A stretch of DNA of 64,000 nt from Entomortierella parvispora (lineage: Eukaryota > Mortierellomycota > Mortierellomycetes > Mortierellales > Mortierellaceae), in assembly GCA_963573315.1 (NCBI GenBank), contig OY752152.1:558001-622000 (forward strand). The letters are read 5' to 3'. Below are positions 43,855 to 55,521 of the stretch, in pieces. The notes under the pieces are model-generated. The model was not told the origin of the DNA, made no database searches, and saw nothing but the letters and a program-made list of their open reading frames with translations. Numbering within the stretch: position 1 is the stretch's first letter; each line of letters opens with the position of its first letter. A program made the position numbers and the translations under genes.

Positions 43855-44983
43855 GAAGGAGGGAGGGAGAATGAGATGATGCGGATGGACAATGCAAAGG
43901 CAAACAACAAAAAAAGAAATCTCCAGCGGCGCGCGGCTTCGGATAAAATGTCCTGCAACAGCTCTTCGAGGCGCGCCGCGCTGCGCTCGGTCCTTTGACA
44001 CGGCTGTTTCCTCAAGCCGCGGCCGAACAAAGTGTTTGGCGTGGGCCAGGTGTGTCTTGCCTTGTCTTGCACTGGGCAAGGTGATAACGTGCAGTACATG
44101 GATAATGAATCCGAAGAGGAATAACTGCCTACTGCACCTGGCGGTGCGCAAAGGCACGCCGCCGTCCAGACTCTCCAAACGCCAAACGGCTTCAGAAACA
44201 CGACAAAATCAGCTCCTAATTCAGCTCAGACAAATAATGGGAAGTGGCTGAAAAAATTGAAATGGAGTTTAGGCGGCAAGCATCGCCTCATTCGAGTCTC
44301 ATTCGTCTTGTGCATTTGGCAACACCAGTCAACCCACATGTCAAGCCAGCGCTTGGATTCAGTCCTTGGGCGACTGATGACATCCTTACCACGTCTTTAA
44401 GAAAGTCAAGCGGTCTTGCAAGTACAGTGCTGTCGCGGCCACGTTCGCTTCTCATAACCCCACAAGGGTGGCATTTGATCATAGTTCTGAGGGTGGACGA
44501 TCTTTGTGATTCTGAGTATCGGTACCTTGAAGAACGAGAACAATCAAAGAGGTGAGGCAGAGATCTAGGCCGGCTGATACCCTCTGGATCTCGTTCTGTT
44601 TGACGTCCCGTTTGCAAGGTTTGTTTGCTTCCTTATAAAGTCGATGACAAGCAAGTATATCGTAAGACTACGGGAACGGAGCACTTAAGAGGCTGTCAAG
44701 GCAGTGTTGTGAAGCTCCGCAATGAAACGAAAATGCCAACGATTGCACAATGCTTGTCTGGGTCCATATTATCTCCCTCAGAATAAGGAAGTGCAATGCA
44801 CGGAACCAGGTTACACGAACAAGTGAGGCAAATGAGAGCAGGCTGTCTTTCCGTGTTAAGCTTTTCCTTCATTTGTTGCTCAACGTTTCCTTTCTTTCCC
44901 ACTCGCCCACTTCTTTTTTCCCGTCCCGCAATCATTTGCCTTCACAACCCTCTCCTCTTGGACACCTTCGACGCTGTGGCAGA
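43855..44983. other. Intergenic, divergent F-box / monooxygenase promoters
   Basis: No gene is supported. The right end holds the shared monooxygenase upstream motif (44810-44822) and a pyrimidine-rich leader before the ATG at 44984. The left end serves the F-box gene at 43854. Confidence 0.5.
44810..44822 (+). promoter_or_regulatory. Shared upstream motif GTTACACGAACAA, copy 1
   Basis: The 13-bp string lies 174 bp before the first monooxygenase ATG and is followed by a GAGAGCAG-like block. The same string is upstream of both paralogues. Confidence 0.5.
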
Positions 44984-46908
44984 ATGGCGTCTTCAGATCA
45001 ACGACAATTACCCATGGTCCTGATTTCAGGAGCAGGGCTTGGTGGCCTCCTGCTGGGTGCACTCCTGGAGAGAGCAAAGATTCCTTATTACATCTTTGAG
45101 AGAGCAACAAAGGTCAAGCCGCTTGGTAAGTTTTGTGATTTTGTCTGCGCTGTCGGTCCTTCGCCAGCCAATGTCTTCTATTGAGCCCCAGTGCTGACCT
45201 GCTTGTTTAAACTCGATCCATTTATGAGAACAGGATCTGCCATGGCGCTTGGGGCCACGGTCTTTCCAGTTTTTGAACAGCTGGGGATTTTGGAAGAGTT
45301 CTACAAGTTCTCCTTGCCTACCAAGCAGATAGTTTTACGTAACGAGAAAATGGGGAAAGTGGCAACAGTGAGCATGGACGACGAGGAAGCGATGTAAGTA
45401 ATGCTGAACACGGTATAGATGAATGACAGAAATGCCATTGACTCCCACTTCTTTCCTTACAACACCTGTGGCTTACCTTTCCTACTTGGCGAAGATGCTG
45501 ACCTTTCCATGACAGTTCTGGATATCCCAATAGATTGTTTGCTCGTCCTGATTTGTATGAGCTCCTTCTACGTCAAGTTCCAAAGGACAGGATCTTGTTG
45601 AACAAGAAGATCCTAAGAGTTGAGGAGGAGGACAACAGGATCTTCATTCACTGCAGTGACAACTCGTCGTATGAAGGAGATATACTTGTTGGAGCCGATG
45701 GCGCCTACAGTGCAGTCCGCCAGTGTATGTTCAAAGATATGAGGCAACAAGAAATCCTGCCAAAGGATGATTTGGAGGACCTTGTTGCAGGATACACGGC
45801 AGCCGTGGGAATCACCGAGCCATTGGACCCAGAGAAGTACCCTTCTCAATTGAAAGACAAGAGCCATTGCCATTTTGAAACTGTTGTTGGCGGTGCTTCG
45901 CACAGTGTAAGTGGAGTTTGTGTTTTGATGATGTATTTTGGTTCAATGACTTCTCTACTTACCCTGTGATTTTTGGGGGATTGGGTTTTTTTTGCAGTGG
46001 AGTGTTTACTGCCTGGGAAGCAATCAAATTTGTTGGGCGCTCGTGAAACAGTACAAGAATGTGGACGAGGCCAAGAAAGAAATGTTTATGAATTCCGAGT
46101 GGGGCCCAGAAAAGAATGAATCTTTCCTAAAGGAATTTCAAGACAAACCCTGCGCATATGGAGGTACGATGCAGGATTTGATTGACGCCACACCAAAGGA
46201 CCTGATCTCTAAGATCTATCTGGAACACAAGATGTTCAAGACCTGGTTCTATAAACGATCTGTCCTTCTTGGAGATGGTATGTAGGATGGATGAATAGCT
46301 AGCTGTATGATAATTCCCTGTGATCGAAGATCGGTTTGGCCTGGTTCTAACTTCTAAGCCCTTCCCTTCTTTTTTTAATTCCTTTCCACTAGCTTGTCAT
46401 AAGGTAAAAGACTAGAGTCCACTTCGTGGTTGAACCCGGAATTAAGAGAGCAGAGACCCATTATTTCTTTTTTTCACTATTCGATTACTAGATGTTACCG
46501 GCTGCAGGACAAGGTGCAGCCAATGCCTTCCATGACGCTGTGATTCTTGCGAGCTGTCTCTATGACCTGAAGGACAAGTCTCAGGCGAGTATCACCGCTG
46601 TGTTCCAAAGCTATTACGAGCAACGTTTTCAGCATGCCAAGGACAGCTATGATATCAGTAAATTGTCAGGCAAGATCATTGCAGGATCGACTTGGGGCGA
46701 CCGTCTAATTCGGACCGTGATCTTGAAATGTCTGCCGCGATCTGTTCAGCAGAAACAATTTGAAAAAACAAACTCGTATAGACCCCAGGCAACGTTCTTG
46801 CCCAAGGCCCCTAAGCGTGGCACTGGATACGTTCTCCCGCAGCTACCGTCCACGCGATACGCGGAGGAGCAGAGAGAGCGTGAGGCTGTTGAGGCGGCCG
46901 TAGTTTAG
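44984..46908 (+). CDS. FAD-dependent aromatic-type monooxygenase, paralogue 1
   Basis: Exons 44984-45125, 45234-45393, 45516-45906, 45998-46277, 46393-46403 and 46492-46908 give 466 residues. Class A flavoprotein monooxygenase motifs are present. The Rossmann G-x-G-x-x-G is at 16-21 (SGAGLGGLLLGALL). The DG motif is D162-G163 (ILVGADGAYSAVRQ). The GD motif starts at G323-D324 and continues ACHKMLPAAGQGAANAF. Relatives hydroxylate salicylate, phenols or isoprenoids with NAD(P)H and O2; the substrate here is unknown. Exon 5 is an 11-nt microexon supplying part of the GD motif (DACHK); without it the frame and the FAD site are lost. Members two and three follow head to tail. Confidence 0.92.
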
Positions 46909-47262
46909 AGCATGGGTTGATATCCCTTCTGGAAATAGCCAGCATGCATGTGTGATCCACCACATCCTTTGGTATCAGCGGTGGATAAGGCGACAGTAGT
47001 GGTGATATCCATGTTTGCTGCATGGGATCGATAATAAAGGAGACATGCTTCAAAGAGTCCAGTACCCACGCCTGTGTGCTGCCAATAATGGAGCGGAAGA
47101 TTTGGTTACACGAACAATGAGAGCAGAAAGTCTATTCGCCTTAATCTTTTCCGTCGATTGTTTTCTTTCTTCCTCTTCTCTTTCCTCTTTCCCACCGCCC
47201 TCTCTTTCTCCCCGCCATCGACTGTTCACGCCAACGATCCACACGCTCGATACAGCGACAGA
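46909..47262. other. Intergenic between monooxygenases 1 and 2
   Basis: It holds the second copy of the shared upstream motif (47105-47117) and a C/T-rich leader (about 47150-47230). No gene is supported. Confidence 0.5.
47105..47117 (+). promoter_or_regulatory. Shared upstream motif GTTACACGAACAA, copy 2
   Basis: Identical 13-bp string 158 bp before the second monooxygenase ATG, followed by TGAGAGCAG. Confidence 0.5.
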
Positions 47263-47479
47263 ATGTCATCTTCAGATCAACGACAACTGCCAATGGTTCT
47301 AATCTCAGGAGCTGGGCTTGGTGGACTCTTGCTTGGTGCACTCCTGGAGCGAGCAAGGATTCCCTATTACATCTTTGAGCGGGCAGCAAAGGTCAAACCG
47401 CTTGGTGAGATAAGCAGTTTTTTCTCTCTGTCTGTGGTTCCTTTCCAGGTTTACAGGCTCTTTGTGCTTCACTAATGAC

Positions 47480-47512
<33 letters not shown>

Positions 47513-49139
47513 TCGATCCATTGACGATATCAGGGACGGCCATGGCGTTAGGATCCACGGTCTTCCCAATTTTTGAGCAGCTGGGAATTTTGGAGGAGTT
47601 CTATAAGTTCTCCGTGCCCACCAAGCAGATCGTTTTACGTAACGAAAAGTTGGAGATAGTGTCGACGATGAGCATGGAGGGTGAAGAAGAGATGTAGGTG
47701 AACTACTACAGAGCATCGGTAGCTGATGAAAAGGAATATTCTTAGAACCTTGGATAGTATCTTTCATCCTGACAACACTCTTACAACCTCTCTCGAACAG
47801 TGCTGGATACACAAACAGATTGTTTGCTCGTCCCGATTTGTATGAGCTCCTGCTTCGTCAAGTTCCAAAGGATAGGATCTTACTTAGCAAGAAGATCCTG
47901 AAAGTCGAAGAAGAGGACGACAAGGTCTTCATCCATTGTAGCGACAACTCGTCGTACGAAGGGGATATACTTGTTGGAGCCGATGGCGCCTATAGTGCTG
48001 TCCGCCAGTGCATGTTCAAAGATATGAAGCAGCAAGGAATCCTGCCAAAGGAGGATTGGGAGGATCTTGAAGCAGGATATACAGCAGCCGTGGGCATCAC
48101 CGAGCCCACGGACCCAGAGAAATACCCACAGTTGAAAGACAAGAGCCATTGCCATTTTGAAATTGTCCTTGGTGATGCTTCGCACAGCGTGAGTTGCATT
48201 TGTGTTGTGAAGATCGATGTCGTGCCTTCTCCGACTTACTCCTCCTTCGTTTTTGTAGTGGAACGTTTATTGTCTAGGAAGCAATCAAATTTGCTGGTCA
48301 CTCAGGAAACAATACACGAGTGTGGAGGAAGCCAAGAAGGAGATGTTTATGAATTCAGAGTGGGGCCCCGAAAAGAACGAATCCTTCCTTAGCGAATTTA
48401 CAAACGATCCGTGCCCGTATGGGGGTACATTGCAGGATTTAATCGACGCTACACCGAAGGACCTGATCTCCAAGATCTATCTGGAGCACAAGATGTTCAA
48501 AACCTGGTTCTACAAACGGTCTGTCCTCATTGGAGATGGTATGTAGGATAGATGAATGGATGAATCTCTGGATTGTGGTCGAGGGTCAGTTTGTCCTGAT
48601 TCTAAATCCCCTCTCTAATTTTTTTCCTTTCTCACTAGCTTGTCACAAGGTGTGTAACAGGGTATACCCTGTGGTCAGATTTCTAGATCATAAAACTATT
48701 AAGCTCACCTTATCGCCTCTACTATCATCTTGTTTACTAGATGCTACCAGCTGCAGGACAAGGTGCAGCCAACGCCTTCCATGATGCTGTGATTCTTGCG
48801 AACTGTCTCTATGACTTGAAGGATAGATCGCAGGCAAGCATCACCACTGCGTTCCAAAGTTATTACGACCAACGATATCGGCACGCCAAGGAAGGTTATG
48901 AAGTTAGCAAACTGTCCAGTAAGATCATGGCCGGATCAACCTGGAGCGATCGCCTCATTCGTACCGTAGTCTTCAAATATCTGCCACGATCTGTTCAGCA
49001 AAAGCAATTCGAAAAGACAAATTCGTACAAGCCTCAGATTGCGTTCTTGCCAAGGGCGCCCAAACGTGGCACTGGATACGTTCTCCCGCAGCTACCATCC
49101 ACGCGATACACTGAGGAGCAGAGAGGGAAAGAAAGATGA
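47263..49139 (+). CDS. FAD-dependent aromatic-type monooxygenase, paralogue 2
   Basis: Exons 47263-47404, 47534-47693, 47801-48188, 48259-48538, 48639-48649 and 48741-49139 encode 459 residues. Exons 1, 2 and 4 and the 11-nt microexon (CTTGTCACAAG) have exactly the same lengths as in paralogue 1. All three FAD/NAD(P)H motifs are intact (SGAGLGGLLLG, ILVGADGAYSAVRQ, GDACHKMLPAAGQGAANA). Intron 1 contains a run of about 24 A. The C-terminus is slightly shorter. Expected role is as for paralogue 1; high similarity implies recent tandem duplication. Confidence 0.92.
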
Positions 49140-50136
49140 AGTGGCAGTAGTTTAGAGTATGGTGGCTTCGTGCCTGTAAAACTATTTTTATTGTAGTAAA
49201 AGCTCTTGTATCGCGTCGATGACACGTCCTTGATTTCAAAGTTAACTGGCATTAGACAGGTCAGGCAGATTTGATGAATGGTAGATCGGGACGCCTTGGC
49301 GCTACTCATCCATTTTTCATTTCAGCCGATGTTGACGATATCACTGGCAATCATCGGACCTAGCGGAGTTTGCAGTCACAGCACGTGCGAGATTGAAATT
49401 GGTGGCGCATGGGTCATCTCATCGAGTCATCATGGAGGAAATGCGTCGTGGCAAGATTGTGTAATTTACTTCATCCGTCTGAGTTGCCTTATCTCCTGAC
49501 TTGCTTCTCATACTCTCCTTCTATTGTCTCCCTCCATTCCCCCTTCATCCTTTCCATATCGACCTCTGGTACCCCTTCCCCCATTTAGATGTTACGCTAA
49601 TACCAAGTACAATCTTCAGGCGGGCGTCCGCGGCGGCCCTTTGGCACTGCGAGGCCAACCAAGTGCAAGCGCGTCGCTGCTGATGCAACTTTCACCTCTG
49701 CTCACGCCATGAGGATTATATTCCTGAAGGGAGAGAATTTTGTTGATTTTTGAACATGAACAGAGTCCTGCAACGAGTAGGGACAACAGAGCAAACAGAA
49801 TAAAGTGGCACCCAGTCTTAGTGGTGGGGCTCAGCAACCGAGGAAAGATGCCAATCTGAACAGTGCGGATCATCACACATGCTTGCTTCAGGCTCCTTCA
49901 ATCGCTCTGTCTGTGTTCAAAAAAAAAAAAAAAAAAGTGGATTGCATGAAGCAATGTTACACGAACAAGAAAGCCAGGTGAGAGCAGTCATTGTGTTTTG
50001 GTTCACTCCTATTTGTTCTTCCCTTTCCTCTCTTTCCTGCTCGGCACACACACCCTCTCTCTTTTTTCCCCGACGCCCGACGCCTGACCATTCACTTCAC
50101 CCCAACACAACAACAATCCTTGGATACTGCGACGAG
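49140..50136. other. Intergenic between monooxygenases 2 and 3
   Basis: It holds the third copy of the shared motif (49956-49968), preceded by a poly-A run at 49920-49936. Short frames here have no recognisable features. Confidence 0.5.
49956..49968 (+). promoter_or_regulatory. Shared upstream motif GTTACACGAACAA, copy 3
   Basis: Identical 13-bp string 181 bp before the third monooxygenase ATG; GTGAGAGCAG follows within 12 bases. Confidence 0.5.
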
Positions 50137-51978
50137 ATGGCAACCTCAGAAGAACGACAATTGCCCATGGTCCTGATTTCAGGAGCAGGACTGAGTGGAC
50201 TTCTACTTGGTGCACTCTTGGAACGAGCAAAAATCCCCTACTACATCTTTGAGCGAGCTGCAAAGGTCAAGCCACTTGGTAATTAAAACGCTTTCGCCCA
50301 TTCTTTGTCATCCGTTCGCCCTACAGAAAGCTCTACTGTACTACGTACCTGACCTTTTTTACTTGGCTGCTTGATTGTATTAGGGTCTGCCATGGTGCTG
50401 GGATCAACGGTACTCTCAGTTTTTGAGCAATTGGGAATCTTGGAAGAATTTTACAAGTTTTCCTTGCCCACCAAGCAGATTGTTTTCAGTGACGAGACAC
50501 TGAAGAAGTTGGCGACTGTAAGCGTGGAGGATGAGGAACCAATGTAAGAAAAGCATTAGAAATACATGAAATGTCATGATTTTGAGTCGAGATGCTGACT
50601 TTCTTCCTGATGTAGCGCCGGATACCCCAATCAACTGTTTGCTCGTCCTGATTTGTATGACCTCCTTTTGCGTCAAGTTCCAAAGGACAGGATCTTGATG
50701 AGCAAGAAGATCCTGAGAGTTGAAGAGGAAGACGACAGGATCTTCATCCATTGCAGTGACAACTCGTCGTATGAAGGAGATATACTTGTTGGAGCCGATG
50801 GCGCCTATAGTGCTGTCCGCCAGTGCATGTTCAAAGACATGAAGCAGCAAGGAGTCCTGCCAAAGGATGATTTGGAGGACCTCGTTGCAGGATATACGGC
50901 AGCCGTGGGCATCACTGAGCCTATGGACCCGGAAAAATACCCTCAGCTAAAAGACAAAAGCAGCTGCCATTTTGAAGTTGTCGTTGATGGGGCTTCGCAC
51001 AGTGTAAGTAAGCTCTATATCTCAATGATGCACAGGGTTCAATTTCTTCTGCTACTTACTTCTCTTCGACCTTTTCATTATTAGTGGAGTGTTTATTGCC
51101 TTGGAAGCAACCAAATCTGTTGGATGCTTGTGAAGCAATACCAGAGCGTGGAAGAGGGCAAGAAGGAAATGTTTATGAATTCCGAGTGGGGCCCCGAAAA
51201 GAACGAGTCCTTCCTCAAGGAATTCGAAGACGGCGCAAACCCTTACGGCGGTACATTGAAAGATTTGATTGACGCTACACCGAAGGACCTGATCTCCAAG
51301 ATCTATCTGGAGCACAAGATGTTCAAGACCTGGTTTTATAAGCGATCTGTTCTCATTGGAGATGGTATGTGTGCGGGACGGATTAATGAAAGTGTTGGCC
51401 TGTTCTAATTTCAGTTTTGTATTCTTCGATTCCTTATCGCTAGCTTGCCATAAGGTACATTTTGGCATTCACATTTCGGCATTCATTCTTTGGTTGAGCT
51501 CCGAGAACATGATCAGAAACTCACTGCTTCTTCTTTGCTATTCGACTTATAGATGTTGCCAGCTGCTGGACAGGGTGCCGCCAACGCCTTCCAAGACGCT
51601 GTGATCCTTGCTAACTGTCTTTATGATTTGAAGGACAACTCGCAGGCGAATATCACGGCTGCTTTCAAGAGTTACTACAATCAACGTTTCCAGCACGCCA
51701 AAGGAGCCTATGAGGCCAGCAAAATGGCTGGCAAGATTATGGCAGGATCGACCTGGAGCGATCGTCTCATTCGAACCATTGTTTTCAAATATCTGCCTCG
51801 ATCGGTTCAGCAGAAACAACTCGAAAAGACAAACTCGTACAAGCCACAGGTCACATTCTTGCCGAGGATTCCCAATCGCGGCACTGGATACGTTATCCCT
51901 CAGCTGCCGTCCACTCGATACATAGAAGAACAGCGAGAGCGTGAGCAGAAGGCAGCAGGAACTGCGACTACGGTTTAA
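50137..51978 (+). CDS. FAD-dependent aromatic-type monooxygenase, paralogue 3
   Basis: Exons 50137-50278, 50384-50543, 50616-51003, 51085-51364, 51444-51454 and 51553-51978 encode 468 residues. It has the same six-exon plan as its two upstream neighbours, including the 11-nt microexon (CTTGCCATAAG). Motifs are intact: SGAGLSGLLLGALLERAK, ILVGADGAYSAVRQ and GDACHKMLPAAGQGAANAF. Exon 2 has more substitutions (MVLGSTVLSVFEQLG) than the same exon in copies 1 and 2. It is the last gene of the array, 344 bp from the convergent ubiquitin-like gene. Confidence 0.92.
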
Positions 51979-52321
51979 TACTTGATTTCGAATAATTTTT
52001 TTATCCAACTTTTTTGAATATCATATCATCATATGCGAATAAAAACTATTTTTTAGTAACAATTCTAGGTGACGCGTCAGCGACGCGATTTTATTTTTCT
52101 CTTGTCCCTGTGAACTCTGCGCGTCCTCGAGTATCGGATTGGCTGCCTTTGGTACAAAAGATAGATCTGAGACCCTTGGCTCTGACCACTGCCAAAATCG
52201 ACCAAATCTGGCATACCATCATCCATCCCTGTCCTCCTTCTCCTTTCATGCCCTTCTAACCTCCTCCTCAGTCTCGTCGTGTCCAAAAGAAAGACGGCCT
52301 TTACATTACAATCCAAGGTCA

Positions 52322-52555
52322 CTACGTCAGCTTCTTGAGCAAGAAAACAGTGGCGCCGTCTCCAATAGTGTATTCCGAAAAGGTCTTTGAGTCGTCAGCT
52401 AGTTCTTGGCCAGCATAGGACATCCGTTGTGATTGAGTGGGCATGTCTTCCACAACGGACTCAACCATCTTCTTGAGCTGGGAAATCGTGACCGCATCAT
52501 TTAGGTCATCAAACGAGAATGTCTTGCCTGACGTGATTTTGACGTGGACCTGCAT
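52322..52555 (-). CDS. Single-domain ubiquitin-like protein lacking C-terminal Gly-Gly
   Basis: A 77-residue intronless frame starting MQVHVKITSGKTFSFDDLND and keeping the beta-grasp pattern of ubiquitin. It has the GKT turn, an SQLKKMVE helix, a QRMSYAGQELADD strand-loop and a TFSEYTIGDGATVFLL C-terminal strand. It differs from ubiquitin at many sites, lacks the equivalents of several acceptor lysines, and ends LLKKLT without the LRGG tail needed for conjugation. It is therefore more likely a non-conjugated ubiquitin-like domain protein than a modifier. It could interact with ubiquitin-binding factors or the proteasome; the partner is unknown. The ATG at 52555 is the first residue of the fold; the upstream frame is compositionally biased leader. 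Confidence 0.8.
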   Translation of the reverse strand: MQVHVKITSGKTFSFDDLNDAVTISQLKKMVESVVEDMPTQSQRMSYAGQELADDSKTFSEYTIGDGATVFLLKKLT

Positions 52556-53337
52556 TGGTGGAAAAGTGTTTTGTATGTCGTAAGGTTTGATCGTCGAGAA
52601 TGACTCCGAAGGAGAGAAAAAAAAGGGGCGGGGGGGAAGGTCGAGAGTCGCGATCGCTCGACGAAATAGAATGAAGGGATGGGTAAAGGTGATATGGAAA
52701 GGAGGAAGGATTAAAAACGATGAAGAATGAGAATGATAGTCGATCACGAGAAGGGTTGGCCGAGAAGGATGGTAGAGAAGGATGGCAGAGAAAGTGAGAC
52801 GCACAGACAGAGAGAAAGAGAGGAGGAGGAGGAGGAGGAGGAGGAGGAGCTAAAAAGATAGAGAGAAAAGAAGAAAGAAAAGAAAGAAAGAGGGGGAAGG
52901 GAGGGGGGATTATATCATCCCCGGAGCAAAAAAACAAGGGAAACAAAAGAAATAACAAGAGAACGAGGAAGAGAGGAATGTGGTTTTGGCCCGGCTGCTG
53001 CGCCCTTTGCAGGGAAAACAATATCCGTTTTTGTGCAAACACTTGAACACGGTGCAACCTTGGGGTGCCCAGTGCGGGGGGGGGGGGGGGGGGAATATTT
53101 TTTGTTTGTTTCGGAGTCGATTTCTTATTTGTGATCCCAAACGGACCAGGAAAAGTTGATCCAAACTCCCCTCTTCCCCTGATGGACGACCTCAACAGGT
53201 ACTTCCGATTCAAATCCCGTTTGCCGAAGCAATAATAATGTTTCCGCCCCAGGACTATTTTTTGGAGCTTAAGGACGGCCTCTGTGCGTTTGTACCACGG
53301 GGGGTGGTAAAAAGGGATCTGTTTGTTGTTCACAGCC
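52556..53337. other. Leader and low-complexity purine/poly-G region
   Basis: The plus strand is strongly purine-rich, with a GGA/AGG repeat at 52820-52849 and GAAA runs to 52910, then a run of 18 G at 53076-53093. On the minus strand this forms a long C/T-rich leader for the ubiquitin-like gene. The long minus-strand frame through it is Pro/Phe/Ser low complexity and not supported as protein. Confidence 0.6.
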
Positions 53338-53556
53338 CGCGTCAGCCATTTGCTGATGCACCTGACAGAAGCGTTCTGGGAACATCAAACAGAGAAACAC
53401 TGATTGATATTGGGAAACATGTCCCTGTTTTAAAGATGCTACCTTTCTTCTCCATGAAACACCTGCCTATACTGCACAATTGAAAATTACTAACGGACGA
53501 CTGGTTGACTGATAAACATTTAAACGGACAAACGAACGGGCGGCAAGATACAGTAG

Positions 53557-53598
53557 ACAGATACACAGATACACAGATACACAGATACACAGATACAC
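53557..53598 (+). repeat. AGATACAC microsatellite
   Basis: About five tandem copies of the 8-bp unit AGATACAC, grading into AGAC/AGAT 4-bp repeats up to about 53622. Confidence 0.9.
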
Positions 53599-53622
53599 AG
53601 AAAGACAGACAGATAGACAGAT

Positions 53623-55512
53623 AGGCACTCAGACAGAGGCCGGCCGGCCATAATGTCGAGCTGTCAATTGGGAAGATCAGAGCAAGGAAACAAAAATGTG
53701 CAACTCATCATTTCCCGTAGACATCCATCTTGTACCACCCACAAATTTTTTTTCCCGCAGTTCTTCACAATCGTGGAGTACTTCCTGATTGAGTGAGACT
53801 CAAGGTCATTCGGAGAGAGGAGAGAGGAGATAAAGAGAGAGATACAAAAAGACAGCTCCTCGGCAGAGCAGTAACTGCCTTCAAGGTGATCATGGGTTAC
53901 AAGCTGTACCCCCAGATCAGGGTGTTACACCATTACAGATGAAATCTGGCAGTCCATTGGTTCACCTTTTGTACTCCTGGAGCACCCTTGAGATGTTGAC
54001 TCGAGGCATCGCGTTGATTGGTGTTTTACGGACATCCCACAGCCAGGAGCGGGAACGTCCTTGCCAGCCACACCGTGTATTCTTTCCCTTTTAGACCCCT
54101 TTTCACTGTGCCCTGTGTCAGACTCGGCAATCAAAGACCAATTGCTTGAACACACGATTTAGCAGATTCCATCCTCCATCTTGTTTAACTCTGGGGCAGA
54201 TCGAGCGTCGAACAGTACAAGTGTACGCGTCCATCATCTTTGCCTAGCCTCGACGAAAGTGATTCAATCCTTGACAGGACCGACGGTATTTTTGGGACCA
54301 ATCGGATCCAATGCACTGGCAGGACAGATAGATACCCCTATCGAGGTTTATTGTATCAAACTTTCAAAGATCAAGAGTCAAGGAGGTGGAAGGAATGACC
54401 CCCGATTGTCCCAAGACTATTGGAAGAAATTCCCATCTTCTTGGCAGAATACCTGCACGTGATGATGGTTGTCTTCAATTGCAACTATCGCCCCAATTTG
54501 AAGGTGCTGTTTGTGATCGCCTGGGCACGATGGCAGTCACCAAATGGTAATATATCATGGTCCTGTTACCTGACGTGTATTCTAGTGGGCGATATGGGCT
54601 GAAGGTGAGTTTTGAGCCTTTTCCTGCTGCTCCAGCTGTTCTCTGTAGTAGCGCTTTGATGAATTCTGGTGATGCGTTTCTTTTGTACCTCGTTTTGATA
54701 GGACTGGTGGGGCCCTAAGCACAGCCTTTGAGGAAGACCTTGCGCTTGCAGGACCGTGGCCGAGTCCAGATCAAAGTATCCGATACATCACCTGGCCAGG
54801 TTTAGCACGATCCAGGTTTAGCACGATGAATGTGGAGGGTGTGAGGCAACAGGCGACAGGCAAAGGGACTCGATTGCACGAGATATTTCAATTCTCTATC
54901 TGATCATATAGAAAGATGACGTTAATCCGCTAGTCCTGCTGCTTTGGAAATGGTGTCTGATCAGACCGTAACTGCTCGTAATAGCCTCGAAAGGCCCGCT
55001 CGATAGAATGAGGTGAGTGAGTTTCCAGGTCATACAAACAGCTGGCCAAGATAACAGCGTCTTCCTTGAACTGTATCTCTTAAGAAAAGTCGTACTAAAT
55101 CTGCGAGCGACCCTTGCCGTCTCGTTATAGGCCACTATCCCCCAGTCATTCTTTCATTTTCTCACATGCATCCCCCGCTCTGTTGCATGCCTGCTCTCTG
55201 CACAATGTTAGTATTCTGATTAAATGTTATACCTCAAAACAGGATTCCAAGTAAACAGTGCGCTGGTTCTTTTTTGAACCGCAATATATACGGCGCGGTC
55301 TTGCTTCCTACCTTCAGTTCAGCTGCAGCTGAAATTACCAGCATCGATGGCAGTAATAGCATTTACGGAAAAAGTAGCAATAGACAAACGTTGATATTTA
55401 GAACAAAGCGCTAGTATTGGTAACATGTTCCGATCTTCAAACAGAGGTACGTACAGCACAGTGTGCACCAAATGAGGGGGAAGCACCTCATGACTACAGT
55501 GATGGAGGCTTG
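53623..55512. other. Intergenic, no supported gene
   Basis: Short frames only. The frame at 54181-54462 (TTG start) reads LTGPTVFLGPIGSNALAGQ, which looks protein-like, but no start, splice sites or family can be defined. A small duplication (CCAGGTTTAGCACGAT) occurs near 54797-54828. Confidence 0.45.
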
Positions 55513-55521
55513 AACTAACAA

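Noticed and set aside
52509-53333. 274-codon minus-strand frame upstream of the ubiquitin-like gene
   Set aside because: Pro/Phe/Ser low complexity created by purine-rich DNA; overlaps the ubiquitin-like start in another frame.
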